Assembly (NCBI RefSeq): GCF_003332885.2
Contig: NZ_QOWJ01000004.1
Coordinates: 186,001 to 250,000, forward strand
Length of the DNA: 64,000 bases
Reading direction: 5' to 3'
Source: Paracnuella aquatica
Lineage (GTDB): Bacteria; Bacteroidota; Bacteroidia; Chitinophagales; Chitinophagaceae
The position numbers were made by a program, and so were the translations under genes. Of the stretch, positions 36,058-44,505 are shown one piece after another. Under the pieces are notes generated by a model. That model saw nothing but the letters and a program-made list of their open reading frames with translations. It had not been told where the DNA came from and searched no databases. The stretch's first letter is position 1, and the number at the start of each line of letters is the position of its first letter.

Positions 36058-39042
36058 TTATTGCAAAATCGACAGTTGGCTTACCCACTGCCGCGTGTTC
36101 GACTTCACGCCAATCCAATAATTGCCGGCTGGCAAATAGGAAACTTGATTTAGAAAAAAGAGGTTGATGCCTTTTACCAAGTTCACTTTTTCCAAATGGA
36201 TTTGCTTGCCGTTTGCATCATTGATCACTAGTTGAGCAATGCCATTAGTAAGTGCATTGACCTCCAAAGTTGTGTGTCCTCCCCTTGCAGGATTTGGGTA
36301 CATACGAATGCCAGCATTCAACTCTGTGGCGCAACCGACATAAAGGATGGGGCTAAATTCAAATTTACCATCGTGATCAACCATTTTCAATTGGAAGTAA
36401 TTTCCAATCTTAAACAACTCAGTATTATTTATATAAAACTGATATTGCTCTACTGATTTTCCCGAACCTTTTGCGGCAACCTTTCCTACAACGCTGAACA
36501 ATCTTCCATCGGAGCTGCCTTCTACTACGAAATGATTGAAGCCAGTTTCGTTTGCGGTCTCCCAACGGAGCACCTTTTGGTTCCCTTCACAACGGCCGTT
36601 GAAGCGCAATAAAGAAAGCGGAAGAGGGTTGGCCGGCTCTTTTACCTCTGTAACCGCATCATTGGTTATTACGGGCAGGTTATAATCAAAATAAATAGAT
36701 GCAGTGTTATGAATTTTATCACCAAGTACTAAATTCTTTTTAGGCCTGATGCGGTAGGAAATATAACCATGGCTTAGCGGCTCATTTGTTTTATCATCCG
36801 GAAGCAAAATATTTGAAAACTCCCAGGCCAGGCTATTTCCGTCCTTTATGACGAGATAGTAAGGGTGACTTGAGCCTACCATTTCCAAAGAAGCCCAATT
36901 GAGGCCAGCGTCCAATGTGTCCCGTACTACAATATTAAACGCTGTGTCGGTGCCCATGTTCTGAAAGCGGATTGTGTAATTTAGGTATTCGGCTTGACTT
37001 ACCTGTGACGGGGTGATCATGCCTGCATGCATTTCAGCTTTATCATTAGGGTCAAAGGAGCCAGTCACAATTTGGCGGATGTAAACACTATCGTCGGCAG
37101 GTGTTTCATCTCCGGCAACAGGGGTGATGAAAGCAAGAGCAGATAAAGTGTCGCCGTTATTTACTACTGGAGGAGCTTGTATGCGCATGTGTAGTGATAT
37201 AGAAGCCGAATCGCCGAAACTCAGGTTGCTATATTCCCAAAATAACGTATCCCCTTTTTCTCTGGTATGTACCGGCGCAGAAGAAACCAACTCTGTTCTC
37301 TTATCTTTTACAAAAACAACCTCTCCTGATTCAATTTCTGTTGTACCCGCATTATTGTACATGAGCAAATATTGCACTTCAAACCCAGGCCTTGCGGGTT
37401 GAATAGGCACAGCAGAAATCCGTAAGTCCTTTTTATCCGCAACAGGCTGCAGGGCAAAACTAATACTGTCCTGAAGAAAATAAGTCTCAAATTCTACTGC
37501 GACGTTATCAGGCACCGATGTATGATACCTAACATCGGGACTTATCTTGATTGAAGTAGAACCTGTGTCGACAATAAGGGAGAATTGTCCGGACCTCGTG
37601 AAAGTTGTACGCTCAAATCCTTCCTTAAATCCAGCTATTGCGATGTTATCTGCAGGCGGTTCGTTTGCATCTTTAAGGCCATTACTATTGTAGTCGTAAA
37701 AGACAAAACCTTTAACGGTGCTACCTGCACCAAGTCGTGCAAACCAGATGTGATCACCGCCCGGTCCTCCTTCGATATCACCATCAGTTGAGCGAACACT
37801 AGCTACAACTACATACTCATCTTCTTTTGGAGAAAGAATACACCCTCCATAATCGTCCTCAGTACCACCAAACGTTTTTACCCATTCTATTTTCGCATCG
37901 TTGCTGAGCCTGAACAACATTACATCCTCCTTTCCTCTCGTTTTAGGTATATCTCCATCCCAGGAAGCCGTTGTTCCTACCCCGATAATATCACCGTTCT
38001 GAGTATATGAAATGTCTGTTATGTACTCGCTAAGAGTACCACCTATGCACTTTTGCCATTGAATTGCGCCAGCATTCGACACCTTGAATACCCAGCCGTC
38101 TCCTAAGTAATTTGGATTATTGGCGGCATCACCATGAAAACCGGAAACATCTCCATCATCAGACATGGTACCTCCGGCCACAAGAAACCCATCATTGGTT
38201 ATTTCAATGTCACTTAATTGCTCATAACTTGCTCCTCCAAAACATCTGTTCCATTCTAAAGACCCGCTGCTGTTTAACTTGGCCAACCAAATATCCCAAG
38301 CCCCGTGGTTACTGGAACCATTAAAATCAGTAGAAGCCATGTTGGCCCCTAAAACAAACCCATTGTCAGAGGTATGCCGAATGATTACCCCGACATCTTC
38401 AATTGCCGAGCCACCAAATACTCGGGACCACAGATGGTTACCGTTTACATCTAACCTTGCAACCCAAATTCTTCCCTGCCTTAATCCATCCAAGGGATCG
38501 CGAACGCCACGCAAATCGCCGTCAGATGATTCTGTTTCACCAATCATTATATATCCGCTATTCCCAACTTTTTCAATGTGATTTGCTTTATCGTCGGCAG
38601 AGCCACCGTAAGTTTTTTTCCATAGAACATCCCCGTTATTATCTACCCTAATTACCCATGCATCTTCACCTCCTTTTAAACTTCCAACCTCTTCGCCTTC
38701 AACACTGGCTACTCCAAGGATTACATACCCTCCACCAATCCCCTCCTCTACTGATAGCATATCTTCTCTGCTCATCCTGTTTCCATAGGTCTTTGACCAA
38801 ACTATATTATTATTTACGTCAATTTCGGCCAGAAACACATCGAAGGAAATACTGTCCTTTGTGCCACCAACAATTAGATTACCGTTTCGCGCCTGTAGCA
38901 ACACTTTCATGGGTCCCATTCCATTAAATACATCGGACACATAGCCCGATGCGATACTTCTCTGAGATTTTACGAGGGGCACCTGTGCATTAGAAGAAAA
39001 AAACAGGATAAACAATACAGGTAAAAAAAGCAATGATTTCAT
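36058..39042 (-). CDS. Type IX-secreted beta-propeller-like surface protein
   Basis: 994 residues with a signal peptide (MKSLLFLPVLFILFFSSNAQ). About six copies of a roughly 55-residue repeat follow (residues about 60-430), each with a core such as AWVIRVDNNGDVLWKKTYGG or IWVARLDVNGNHLWSRVFGG, suggesting a propeller. A short linker resembling SdrD-type B repeats (FVFYDYNSNGLKDANEPPAD) comes next, then DUF11-like beta domains (VSQAEYLNYTIRFQNMGTDT). The last 80 residues are a type IX sorting tail (GIRMYPNPARGGHTTLEV to the end). It is therefore exported through the T9SS and anchored or released at the surface. The gene is visibly more AT-rich than its neighbours. Confidence 0.9.
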   Translation of the reverse strand: MKSLLFLPVLFILFFSSNAQVPLVKSQRSIASGYVSDVFNGMGPMKVLLQARNGNLIVGGTKDSISFDVFLAEIDVNNNIVWSKTYGNRMSREDMLSVEEGIGGGYVILGVASVEGEEVGSLKGGEDAWVIRVDNNGDVLWKKTYGGSADDKANHIEKVGNSGYIMIGETESSDGDLRGVRDPLDGLRQGRIWVARLDVNGNHLWSRVFGGSAIEDVGVIIRHTSDNGFVLGANMASTDFNGSSNHGAWDIWLAKLNSSGSLEWNRCFGGASYEQLSDIEITNDGFLVAGGTMSDDGDVSGFHGDAANNPNYLGDGWVFKVSNAGAIQWQKCIGGTLSEYITDISYTQNGDIIGVGTTASWDGDIPKTRGKEDVMLFRLSNDAKIEWVKTFGGTEDDYGGCILSPKEDEYVVVASVRSTDGDIEGGPGGDHIWFARLGAGSTVKGFVFYDYNSNGLKDANEPPADNIAIAGFKEGFERTTFTRSGQFSLIVDTGSTSIKISPDVRYHTSVPDNVAVEFETYFLQDSISFALQPVADKKDLRISAVPIQPARPGFEVQYLLMYNNAGTTEIESGEVVFVKDKRTELVSSAPVHTREKGDTLFWEYSNLSFGDSASISLHMRIQAPPVVNNGDTLSALAFITPVAGDETPADDSVYIRQIVTGSFDPNDKAEMHAGMITPSQVSQAEYLNYTIRFQNMGTDTAFNIVVRDTLDAGLNWASLEMVGSSHPYYLVIKDGNSLAWEFSNILLPDDKTNEPLSHGYISYRIRPKKNLVLGDKIHNTASIYFDYNLPVITNDAVTEVKEPANPLPLSLLRFNGRCEGNQKVLRWETANETGFNHFVVEGSSDGRLFSVVGKVAAKGSGKSVEQYQFYINNTELFKIGNYFQLKMVDHDGKFEFSPILYVGCATELNAGIRMYPNPARGGHTTLEVNALTNGIAQLVINDANGKQIHLEKVNLVKGINLFFLNQVSYLPAGNYWIGVKSNTRQWVSQLSILQ

Positions 39043-39092
39043 TAAGCAGCTTGAAAAAGAGAAGCAACAAGTTATAAAAAAAGCTCAACAAT

Positions 39093-39118
39093 AAAAAACC
39101 CCGCACTTGGCGGGGTTT
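39093..39118 (-). terminator. Terminator of fusA
   Basis: AAACCCCGC (39096-39104) pairs with GCGGGGTTT (39110-39118); on minus a T-run of six follows. It lies 28 bp past the fusA stop and isolates fusA from the T9SS gene. Confidence 0.88.
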
Positions 39119-39145
39119 CTATTGCTAGTAAAACTAAAGCTTCAG

Positions 39146-41293
39146 TTAGTCGGCGCTTACTTTGCCTTTGCTCTTGGCAATTACCTCTTCGGCAATACCA
39201 TTTGGCGCTGGCGCATAATGCGAGAACTCCATGGTAGACGATGCACGGCCAGAAGACAGTGAACGCAGTTGGGTTACATAACCAAACATTTCGCTCAGCG
39301 GCACTTTAGCCTTGATCACCTGCACACCGGCACGGGTATCCATGCCTTCCATCATACCACGACGACGGTTCAAGTCGCCGGTTACATCACCCATGTATTG
39401 GTCTGGGGTCAGTACTTCCACTTTCATGATGGGCTCCAGCAACACCGGCTTGGCTTTGCGGGCAGCTTCACGGAAGCCGGATTTTGCACACAATTCAAAC
39501 GACATGGCGTCGGAGTCAACTGCGTGGAACGAACCGTCAAATACGCGAACCTTTAGGTTGTCTACAGGGTAAGAAGCCAGCACACCTGTGGTCATTGCCT
39601 GCTCAAAACCTTTCTGAATGGCCGGAACAAATTCGCGGGGAATTGATCCACCAAACAGGTCGTTTACAAACTGGTAATTCTTGTCGGGGTTTGCTTCTTT
39701 CCAATCAGCATCAACAGGGCCAAGTGCAAACTGGATATCGGCAAATTTACCACGACCACCGGTTTGCTTTTTCAGCACTTCGCGGTGTTCAACAGTGTTG
39801 GTAAATGCTTCTTTATAAGCAACCTGGGGAGCGCCCTGGTTTACTTCTACTTTAAACTCGCGACGCATACGGTCAACGATGATCTCCAGGTGCAGTTCGC
39901 CCATACCCGAAAGGATGGTCTGGCCGGTATCTTCGTCGGTTTTTACGCGCAGCGTAGGATCTTCTTCCACCAGTTTGGAAATGGCTAAACCCATTTTGTC
40001 AACGTCGGCCTGTGTTTTTGGCTCTACGGCAACAGAGATTACCGGCTCTGGAATAAACATGTTTTCCAGCGTAATCGGATGATCTTCGTGGCAAAGGGTA
40101 TCACCGGTTTTGATTTCCTTGAAACCAACCGCGGCACCAATATCACCGGCTTCAATGAAGTCGATCGGGTTTTGTTTGTTGGCAAACATCTTCATGATCC
40201 GGCTGATCCGCTCTTTTTTGCCGCTGCGTACGTTCAGTACATAGCTGCCTGCATCGAGGTGGCCAGAGTAAGCCCGGAAGAACGCCAGACGGCCTACAAA
40301 CGGGTCGGTCATGATTTTAAACGCCAGGGCTGCAAATGGCTCTTTTGCATCAGGCTTGCGGGTCAGTTCTTCACCAGTGTTGGGATCGGTACCAGTGATG
40401 GCTTCGATATCAACAGGCGAAGGCAGGTAGCGGCAAACGGCATCCAGTGCAGTTTGTACACCCTTGTTTTTAAACGAAGAACCGCACATCATCGGAACGA
40501 TGCTCAGGTCGATGGTAGCTTTGCGGATGGCTTCATGAATTTCGGCTTCAGAGATGGTATCCGGATTGTCGAAGAATTTCTCCATCAGGGTATCATCGTA
40601 TTCAGCAACGGCTTCAATGAGCTGGCCTCTCCAGTATTCCACTTCTTCTTTCATGTCTTCCGGAACGGGAACTTCGTCGAAAGTCATGCCTTCGGTTTCC
40701 ATGTGCCAGATAACGCCTTTGTTGGTGATCAGATCCACAACGCCTTTGAAGTTGTCTTCTGCACCAATCGGCAGCTGAAGGGGAACGGCTTTAGCACCCA
40801 GCATTTCGCGAACCTGTTTTACCACGTTCAGGAAGTCGGCGCCGGAGCGGTCCATTTTGTTTACAAAACCGATACGTGGTACCCGGTAGCGGTTGGCCTG
40901 GCGCCATACGGTTTCCGACTGCGGCTCTACGCCGTCCACTGCCGAAAACAGGGCAATCAGACCATCCAGTACCCGCATGGAGCGCTCTACTTCTACAGTA
41001 AAGTCCACGTGACCCGGAGTATCGATGATATTGAAGTAATATTTTTTGGTATTGGCGTCGGCCTTACCCTTTACGGTGGGGAAGTTCCACTGGCAGCTTA
41101 CAGCAGCCGAGGTAATGGTGATACCCCGCTCTTTCTCCTGCTCCATCCAGTCGGTGGTAGCAGCGCCATCGTGTACTTCACCGATCTTGTGGATCATACC
41201 GGTGTAGCGCAAAATGCGCTCAGTTGTGGTGGTTTTGCCAGCGTCGATGTGCGCCGCAATACCAAAGTTTCTTTGAAATTTTAAGTCTGCCAT
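39146..41293 (-). CDS. fusA: Elongation factor G
   Basis: 715 residues. The GTPase motifs are complete: P-loop [15 protein letters not shown], the switch [17 protein letters not shown], and NKMDRSGAD. Domain IV keeps the [19 protein letters not shown] segment and domain V the [18 protein letters not shown] segment. EF-G moves tRNAs and mRNA after peptide bond formation and splits ribosomes with RRF. The gene has its own promoter and terminator, and is separated from rpsG by the histone-like gene, so the classical rpsL-rpsG-fusA unit is broken here. Confidence 0.97.
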   Translation of the reverse strand: MADLKFQRNFGIAAHIDAGKTTTTERILRYTGMIHKIGEVHDGAATTDWMEQEKERGITITSAAVSCQWNFPTVKGKADANTKKYYFNIIDTPGHVDFTVEVERSMRVLDGLIALFSAVDGVEPQSETVWRQANRYRVPRIGFVNKMDRSGADFLNVVKQVREMLGAKAVPLQLPIGAEDNFKGVVDLITNKGVIWHMETEGMTFDEVPVPEDMKEEVEYWRGQLIEAVAEYDDTLMEKFFDNPDTISEAEIHEAIRKATIDLSIVPMMCGSSFKNKGVQTALDAVCRYLPSPVDIEAITGTDPNTGEELTRKPDAKEPFAALAFKIMTDPFVGRLAFFRAYSGHLDAGSYVLNVRSGKKERISRIMKMFANKQNPIDFIEAGDIGAAVGFKEIKTGDTLCHEDHPITLENMFIPEPVISVAVEPKTQADVDKMGLAISKLVEEDPTLRVKTDEDTGQTILSGMGELHLEIIVDRMRREFKVEVNQGAPQVAYKEAFTNTVEHREVLKKQTGGRGKFADIQFALGPVDADWKEANPDKNYQFVNDLFGGSIPREFVPAIQKGFEQAMTTGVLASYPVDNLKVRVFDGSFHAVDSDAMSFELCAKSGFREAARKAKPVLLEPIMKVEVLTPDQYMGDVTGDLNRRRGMMEGMDTRAGVQVIKAKVPLSEMFGYVTQLRSLSSGRASSTMEFSHYAPAPNGIAEEVIAKSKGKVSAD

Positions 41294-41418
41294 GATGATT
41301 TAGTTGAATAGAATCGGTACTTCCCCACCACTCCAATGCGGCCATTTGGCCCCACCCGATGCGGTTTGGCCCAACCCTGCCGACCAGCCTAATTTTAGGG
41401 CGGCAAAATTTGAGGCTG

Positions 41419-41426
41419 CAAAGGTA
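41419..41426 (-). promoter_or_regulatory. fusA promoter -7 element TACCTTTG
   Basis: TACCTTTG on minus, the same octamer as at rpsJ and rpsL, 125 bp before the fusA ATG. No TTTG lies at the 20-nt distance, so the -33 part is weak. Confidence 0.65.
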
Positions 41427-41773
41427 AGGAAAAGGGCCACAATTGGCCGTTTCAAATATTCATTGTTTGTTAAATGGAAGCCGCTGCCCGTTGAGGCCGC
41501 CGCAAGTAGTGTTGAACGAGCCTTTTCCGACAAAAAAGAACTGATTGATTCCACGATTTCAGTGGTGCTAAAAACATGGGTTTCCGATGTGAAAATCGCA
41601 GCATATTTTATAGAAAACTGCACACCGTTTATATTGGAAAAAGTTTCGTTTTTACACAAGCACATTGCTATAAAAAATGGGCAACTAGTCTTTTTGAATT
41701 AATGATGTTTTATCAATCGTTGAGGCAAAAACAACAGCATCAATAAACAAATTTCGGTTATACAAGCCCACAG

Positions 41774-41793
41774 TTATACACAATTGTGCATAA
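41774..41793. promoter_or_regulatory. Inverted pair of DnaA-box-like nonamers
   Basis: TTATACACA (41774-41782) and TGTGCATAA (41785-41793, reverse complement TTATGCACA) both fit the TTATNCACA DnaA-box consensus and face each other across 2 bp. A weaker TTATACAAG lies at 41758-41766. The whole is a palindrome with one mismatched pair, so a dimeric repressor operator is an equally good reading. Confidence 0.45.
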
Positions 41794-41904
41794 CCCGCAC
41801 ATACTGCTGCTGTTGGTGCGCACAATTTTTGCAATTCGTTCTATCAATAAGTAATTTGGTTTCAAATTGCTTCTTTATTAACCCACACTTAAAACCCATT
41901 AATT

Positions 41905-43125
41905 ATGGCAACTTCGAAATCAACTAAGAGTGCCGCAAAAAAATCAACTGGCAGCAAGGCCGCTACCAAAGCTTCATCGAAAGGTGCAGCCGGTAAATCA
42001 GCAGGCCGCAGCGGTGCAGTTTCCAAAGGTGCTGCTAAAAAAACAGCAGCCAAAGGTAGCCGTGCTACTGCCAGCAAATCAACAGGCCGCGGAGCCAGCA
42101 GCAAAACCACATCCAGAAGCGGAAGCGCCAGCAAAAGCGCAGCCGGTGGTCGCACAGCTTCCAAGGCAGCAGGCCGCAGCACTGCATCTAAAGCAGGTGG
42201 CAAAACCGCCGCTAAAGGCGCTGCTAAAAAAACAGCATCAAAGGGCGGAAGAACTGCAGGTAAAGCAACCAGCAAAACCGCATCGAAAGGTGCAGGCAAA
42301 ACGGCATCGAAAGCTGGTGGTAAAACAGCAGCAAAAGGTGCCGCGAAAAAGACCGCATCAAAAGGTGGCAGAACCGGCAGCAAAGTAGCAGGTAAAACTT
42401 CTGCAAAAGGTGCAGGCAAAACCGCATCGAAAGGAGCTGGTAAAACTGCTGCGAAAGGTGCCGCAAAAAAAGCAGCATCGAAAGGCGCAGGTAAAACCGC
42501 TGCTAAAGGTGGTGCACGCATGGCTGGAAAAGCAGCTTCGAAAGGAGCCGCTAAAACTGCAGGAAAAGCTGCTGCTAAAAAAACAGCATCAAAAGCTACA
42601 TCGAAAGGAGCTGGTAAAACTGCTGCGAAAGGTGCCGCAAAAAAAGCAGCATCGAAAGGCGCAGGCAAAACCGCTGCTAAAGGTGGTGCACGCATGGCTG
42701 GAAAAGCTACCAGCAAAACCGCATCGAAAGGCGGCAGCAAAGTAGCGGCTAAAGCAGCCAGTAAAGGCGGTGCAACACGCGGTGGTTCCAGTGCTACCCG
42801 CTCGGGTGGTGGTGCCAACCGTGGCAGCGCAGCCGCAAAAGGCGGTGCCCGCAGCAAGCAGGCCAGCGCTGGCAAAAGCGTTAACGGTAGCCGCACTTCA
42901 AGCAAGCGCAGCTCGGCAAACGGCGGCAGCGCAAACGGCGGACAAATGAACGATGCCGAAGCAACACGCACTGAAAATACGGGCGGACTGGAAACCACGA
43001 TGATGGATACCAGCACCGATACCGGTTTGGGATCTGCAGATGCTGCTGATGACACTACTACAGGCACTTCTAGCGATGGTGACTTTGGTGGTGGCGCAAC
43101 AGAAGGCACCGATCACAGCGCCTGA
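41905..43125 (+). CDS. Lys/Ala-rich histone H1-like protein with acidic tail
   Basis: 406 residues. Residues 1 to about 345 consist almost only of Ala, Lys, Gly, Ser, Thr and Arg in short repeats such as KGAAKKTASKGG, KGAGKTAAKG and SKAGGKTAA, like eukaryotic histone H1 tails and bacterial H1-like proteins (HctB, AlgP). The last 60 residues switch to an acidic, Asp/Glu/Thr-rich end (MNDAEATRTENTGG to GGGATEGTDHSA) with almost no Lys. A DNA- or RNA-compacting role is likely from composition, not from a fold. Protein repeats are kept while many codons differ, which argues for selection on the protein. It is divergent from fusA and convergent with rpsG, and ends at a strong terminator. Confidence 0.85.
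   Translation: MATSKSTKSAAKKSTGSKAATKASSKGAAGKSAGRSGAVSKGAAKKTAAKGSRATASKSTGRGASSKTTSRSGSASKSAAGGRTASKAAGRSTASKAGGKTAAKGAAKKTASKGGRTAGKATSKTASKGAGKTASKAGGKTAAKGAAKKTASKGGRTGSKVAGKTSAKGAGKTASKGAGKTAAKGAAKKAASKGAGKTAAKGGARMAGKAASKGAAKTAGKAAAKKTASKATSKGAGKTAAKGAAKKAASKGAGKTAAKGGARMAGKATSKTASKGGSKVAAKAASKGGATRGGSSATRSGGGANRGSAAAKGGARSKQASAGKSVNGSRTSSKRSSANGGSANGGQMNDAEATRTENTGGLETTMMDTSTDTGLGSADAADDTTTGTSSDGDFGGGATEGTDHSA
42427..42707 (+). repeat. 107-bp direct repeat inside the histone-like gene
   Basis: 42427-42533 and 42601-42707 are identical but for one base, offset by 174 bp (58 codons). The offset keeps the frame, so this is a recent in-frame duplication or conversion in the Lys/Ala repeat region. 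Confidence 0.85.
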
Positions 43126-43150
43126 TTGCTTCCCTGATAACTGAATAGAC

Positions 43151-43179
43151 AAAGCCGCTTCTTTCGAAGCGGCTTTTTT
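43151..43179 (+). terminator. Terminator of the histone-like gene
   Basis: AAAGCCGCTTC (43151-43161) pairs with GAAGCGGCTTT (43166-43176) around a TTTC loop, followed by more T residues. Confidence 0.9.
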
Positions 43180-43300
43180 AGTTGTGAGCAGCGAGGTATG
43201 AGTTTAGAGTTGGGAGTTGAGAGTAACTGATTTTGTTTTATAAAATACGATGGCTTGTTGCTGCAGCATTATTACTTGAATGTTTGCATTTACCCAAAAC

Positions 43301-43331
43301 AAAAAACCACTGCCTGGACAGGCAATGGTTT
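43301..43331 (-). terminator. Terminator of rpsL-rpsG
   Basis: On minus, AAACCA-TGCC pairs with GGCA-TGGTTT with one mismatch, followed by six T residues (43301-43306). It lies about 25 bp past the rpsG stop codon. Confidence 0.7.
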
Positions 43332-43356
43332 CAAAAGTTCTATGCTAACTATTAAG

Positions 43357-43824
43357 TTATACGCGGAAGTGAGCAAAAGCCTTGTTGGCTTCGGCCATGC
43401 GGTGGGTGTCTTCTTTCTTTTTGTAAGCAGCACCTTCACCTTTGCTTGCAGCTACGATTTCGGCAGCCAGTTTGTCGGCCATGCTGCGTCCGTTGCGTTC
43501 GCGGCTGTAACGCACCAGCCATTTGATGCTGAGGGAGATCTTACGATCGGCACGTACTTCAGAAGGAATCTGGAAAGTAGCACCACCAATACGGCGGCTG
43601 CGTACTTCTACGGCAGGCGTTACATTTTGCAATGCACGCTTCCAAATTTCATAACCGTCTTCACCGGTTGTTTTCGCTACTTTATCAACGGCGTTGTAAA
43701 AAATATCGAAAGCGACACTTTTCTTGCCTTCCCACATGATGTTGTTTACAAAGCGGGTTACCAGCTTGTCGTTATAACGAGGGTCTGGCGCCAGCGGGAG
43801 TTTCTTAGCTTGTGACTTACGCAT
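43357..43824 (-). CDS. rpsG: 30S ribosomal protein S7
   Basis: 155 residues starting MRKSQAKKLPLAPDPRYNDK, with the conserved VTPAVEVRSRRIGGATFQIP beta-hairpin and IKWLVRYSRERNGRSMADKL. S7 nucleates the 16S 3' domain and lies at the E site. It follows rpsL after 113 bp and is followed by a terminator rather than fusA. Confidence 0.97.
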   Translation of the reverse strand: MRKSQAKKLPLAPDPRYNDKLVTRFVNNIMWEGKKSVAFDIFYNAVDKVAKTTGEDGYEIWKRALQNVTPAVEVRSRRIGGATFQIPSEVRADRKISLSIKWLVRYSRERNGRSMADKLAAEIVAASKGEGAAYKKKEDTHRMAEANKAFAHFRV

Positions 43825-43937
43825 GTTTTTAAAAGTTCGATCAGAGGTTCTCAGGCGCTGTGCTGAGCTGCTTGACCGGGTTTAATGTTTTCAATCTAAT
43901 CCGTCATCCGCGGAATCATCCGCGCAATCCGTAATTA

Positions 43938-44339
43938 TTATTTTTTCTTAGCGGGTGCTTTTGCACCGCCTTTGTCTTTTTTGGTACCGTACTTCGAGCG
44001 GCTTTGTTTGCGGTCTTTAACACCGGCAGTATCCAAAGAACCGCGTACAATGTGGTAACGTACACCTGGCAAGTCTTTTACACGACCACCGCGGATCAGC
44101 ACAATGGAGTGCTCCTGCAGGTTGTGTCCTTCACCGGGGATGTAGGCAATTACCTCAATTTTATTGGTCAAACGCACCTTGGCCACTTTGCGCAGGGCAG
44201 AGTTAGGCTTTTTAGGGGTAGTAGTGTACACACGGGTACAAACACCGCGGCGCTGGGGGCATGCATCCAGTGCTCTGGATTTGCTTTTTGCCCGGATGAT
44301 CTCTCTTCCTTTACGTACTAATTGCTGTATAGTAGGCAT
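43938..44339 (-). CDS. rpsL: 30S ribosomal protein S12
   Basis: 133 residues from the ATG at 44339 ([20 protein letters not shown]); upstream in-frame codons overlap the promoter. The decoding-centre loops [17 protein letters not shown] and [17 protein letters not shown] are wild type, with lysines at both classic streptomycin-resistance sites. First gene of the rpsL-rpsG unit, with a consensus promoter 26 bp upstream. Confidence 0.97.
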   Translation of the reverse strand: MPTIQQLVRKGREIIRAKSKSRALDACPQRRGVCTRVYTTTPKKPNSALRKVAKVRLTNKIEVIAYIPGEGHNLQEHSIVLIRGGRVKDLPGVRYHIVRGSLDTAGVKDRKQSRSKYGTKKDKGGAKAPAKKK

Positions 44340-44364
44340 TACGAACCTTTTGTTTTTGGGACGG

Positions 44365-44396
44365 CAAAGGTAATGGCCTGAATGTGAATAACCAAA
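44365..44396 (-). promoter_or_regulatory. rpsL promoter (TTTG-N20-TACCTTTG)
   Basis: On minus, TTTG (44396-44393) precedes TACCTTTG (44372-44365) by exactly 20 nt, the same layout and octamer as the S10 operon promoter. Confidence 0.85.
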
Positions 44397-44505
44397 AAAC
44401 AAAATCCTCTTTTGGCTATTTTATTCACATTTATGCCCCTTAAGGCCGGTTTTTGGCACCTTGCAGTCCCGTTTTTTAGTAAAAAATAAAATTGAACAGG
44501 CCGGC

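Larger units (their letters stand above)
41294..41904. other. Divergent intergenic region between fusA and the histone-like gene, 611 bp
   Basis: It contains the fusA leader (about 115 nt) and promoter on the left, and an AT-rich right half. A near-perfect 22-bp palindrome at 41773-41794 holds two DnaA-box-like nonamers. Open frames of 121-132 codons exist on both strands but show no family features. I see no tRNA or other RNA gene. Confidence 0.55.

Noticed and set aside
40079-41284. 401-codon open frame antisense to fusA
   Set aside because: Shadow of the conserved EF-G gene; no independent start region or family match.
41300-41702. Open frames of 121-132 codons on both strands in the fusA/histone-like intergenic region
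   Set aside because: They overlap each other and the fusA promoter, begin at non-ATG codons or oddly, and show no domain or signal.
41700-41904. Chromosomal replication origin
   Set aside because: Only two good DnaA-box-like sites are present, no dnaA or other origin-linked gene is near, and highly expressed rpsL-rpsG would face the fork head-on.
41889-43109. Long open frame (406 codons) on minus, antisense to the histone-like gene
   Set aside because: It comes from the GCN/AAA codon composition of the sense gene; the translation is a Pro/Ala/Leu-rich shadow without family features, and the sense gene has a clear start and terminator.
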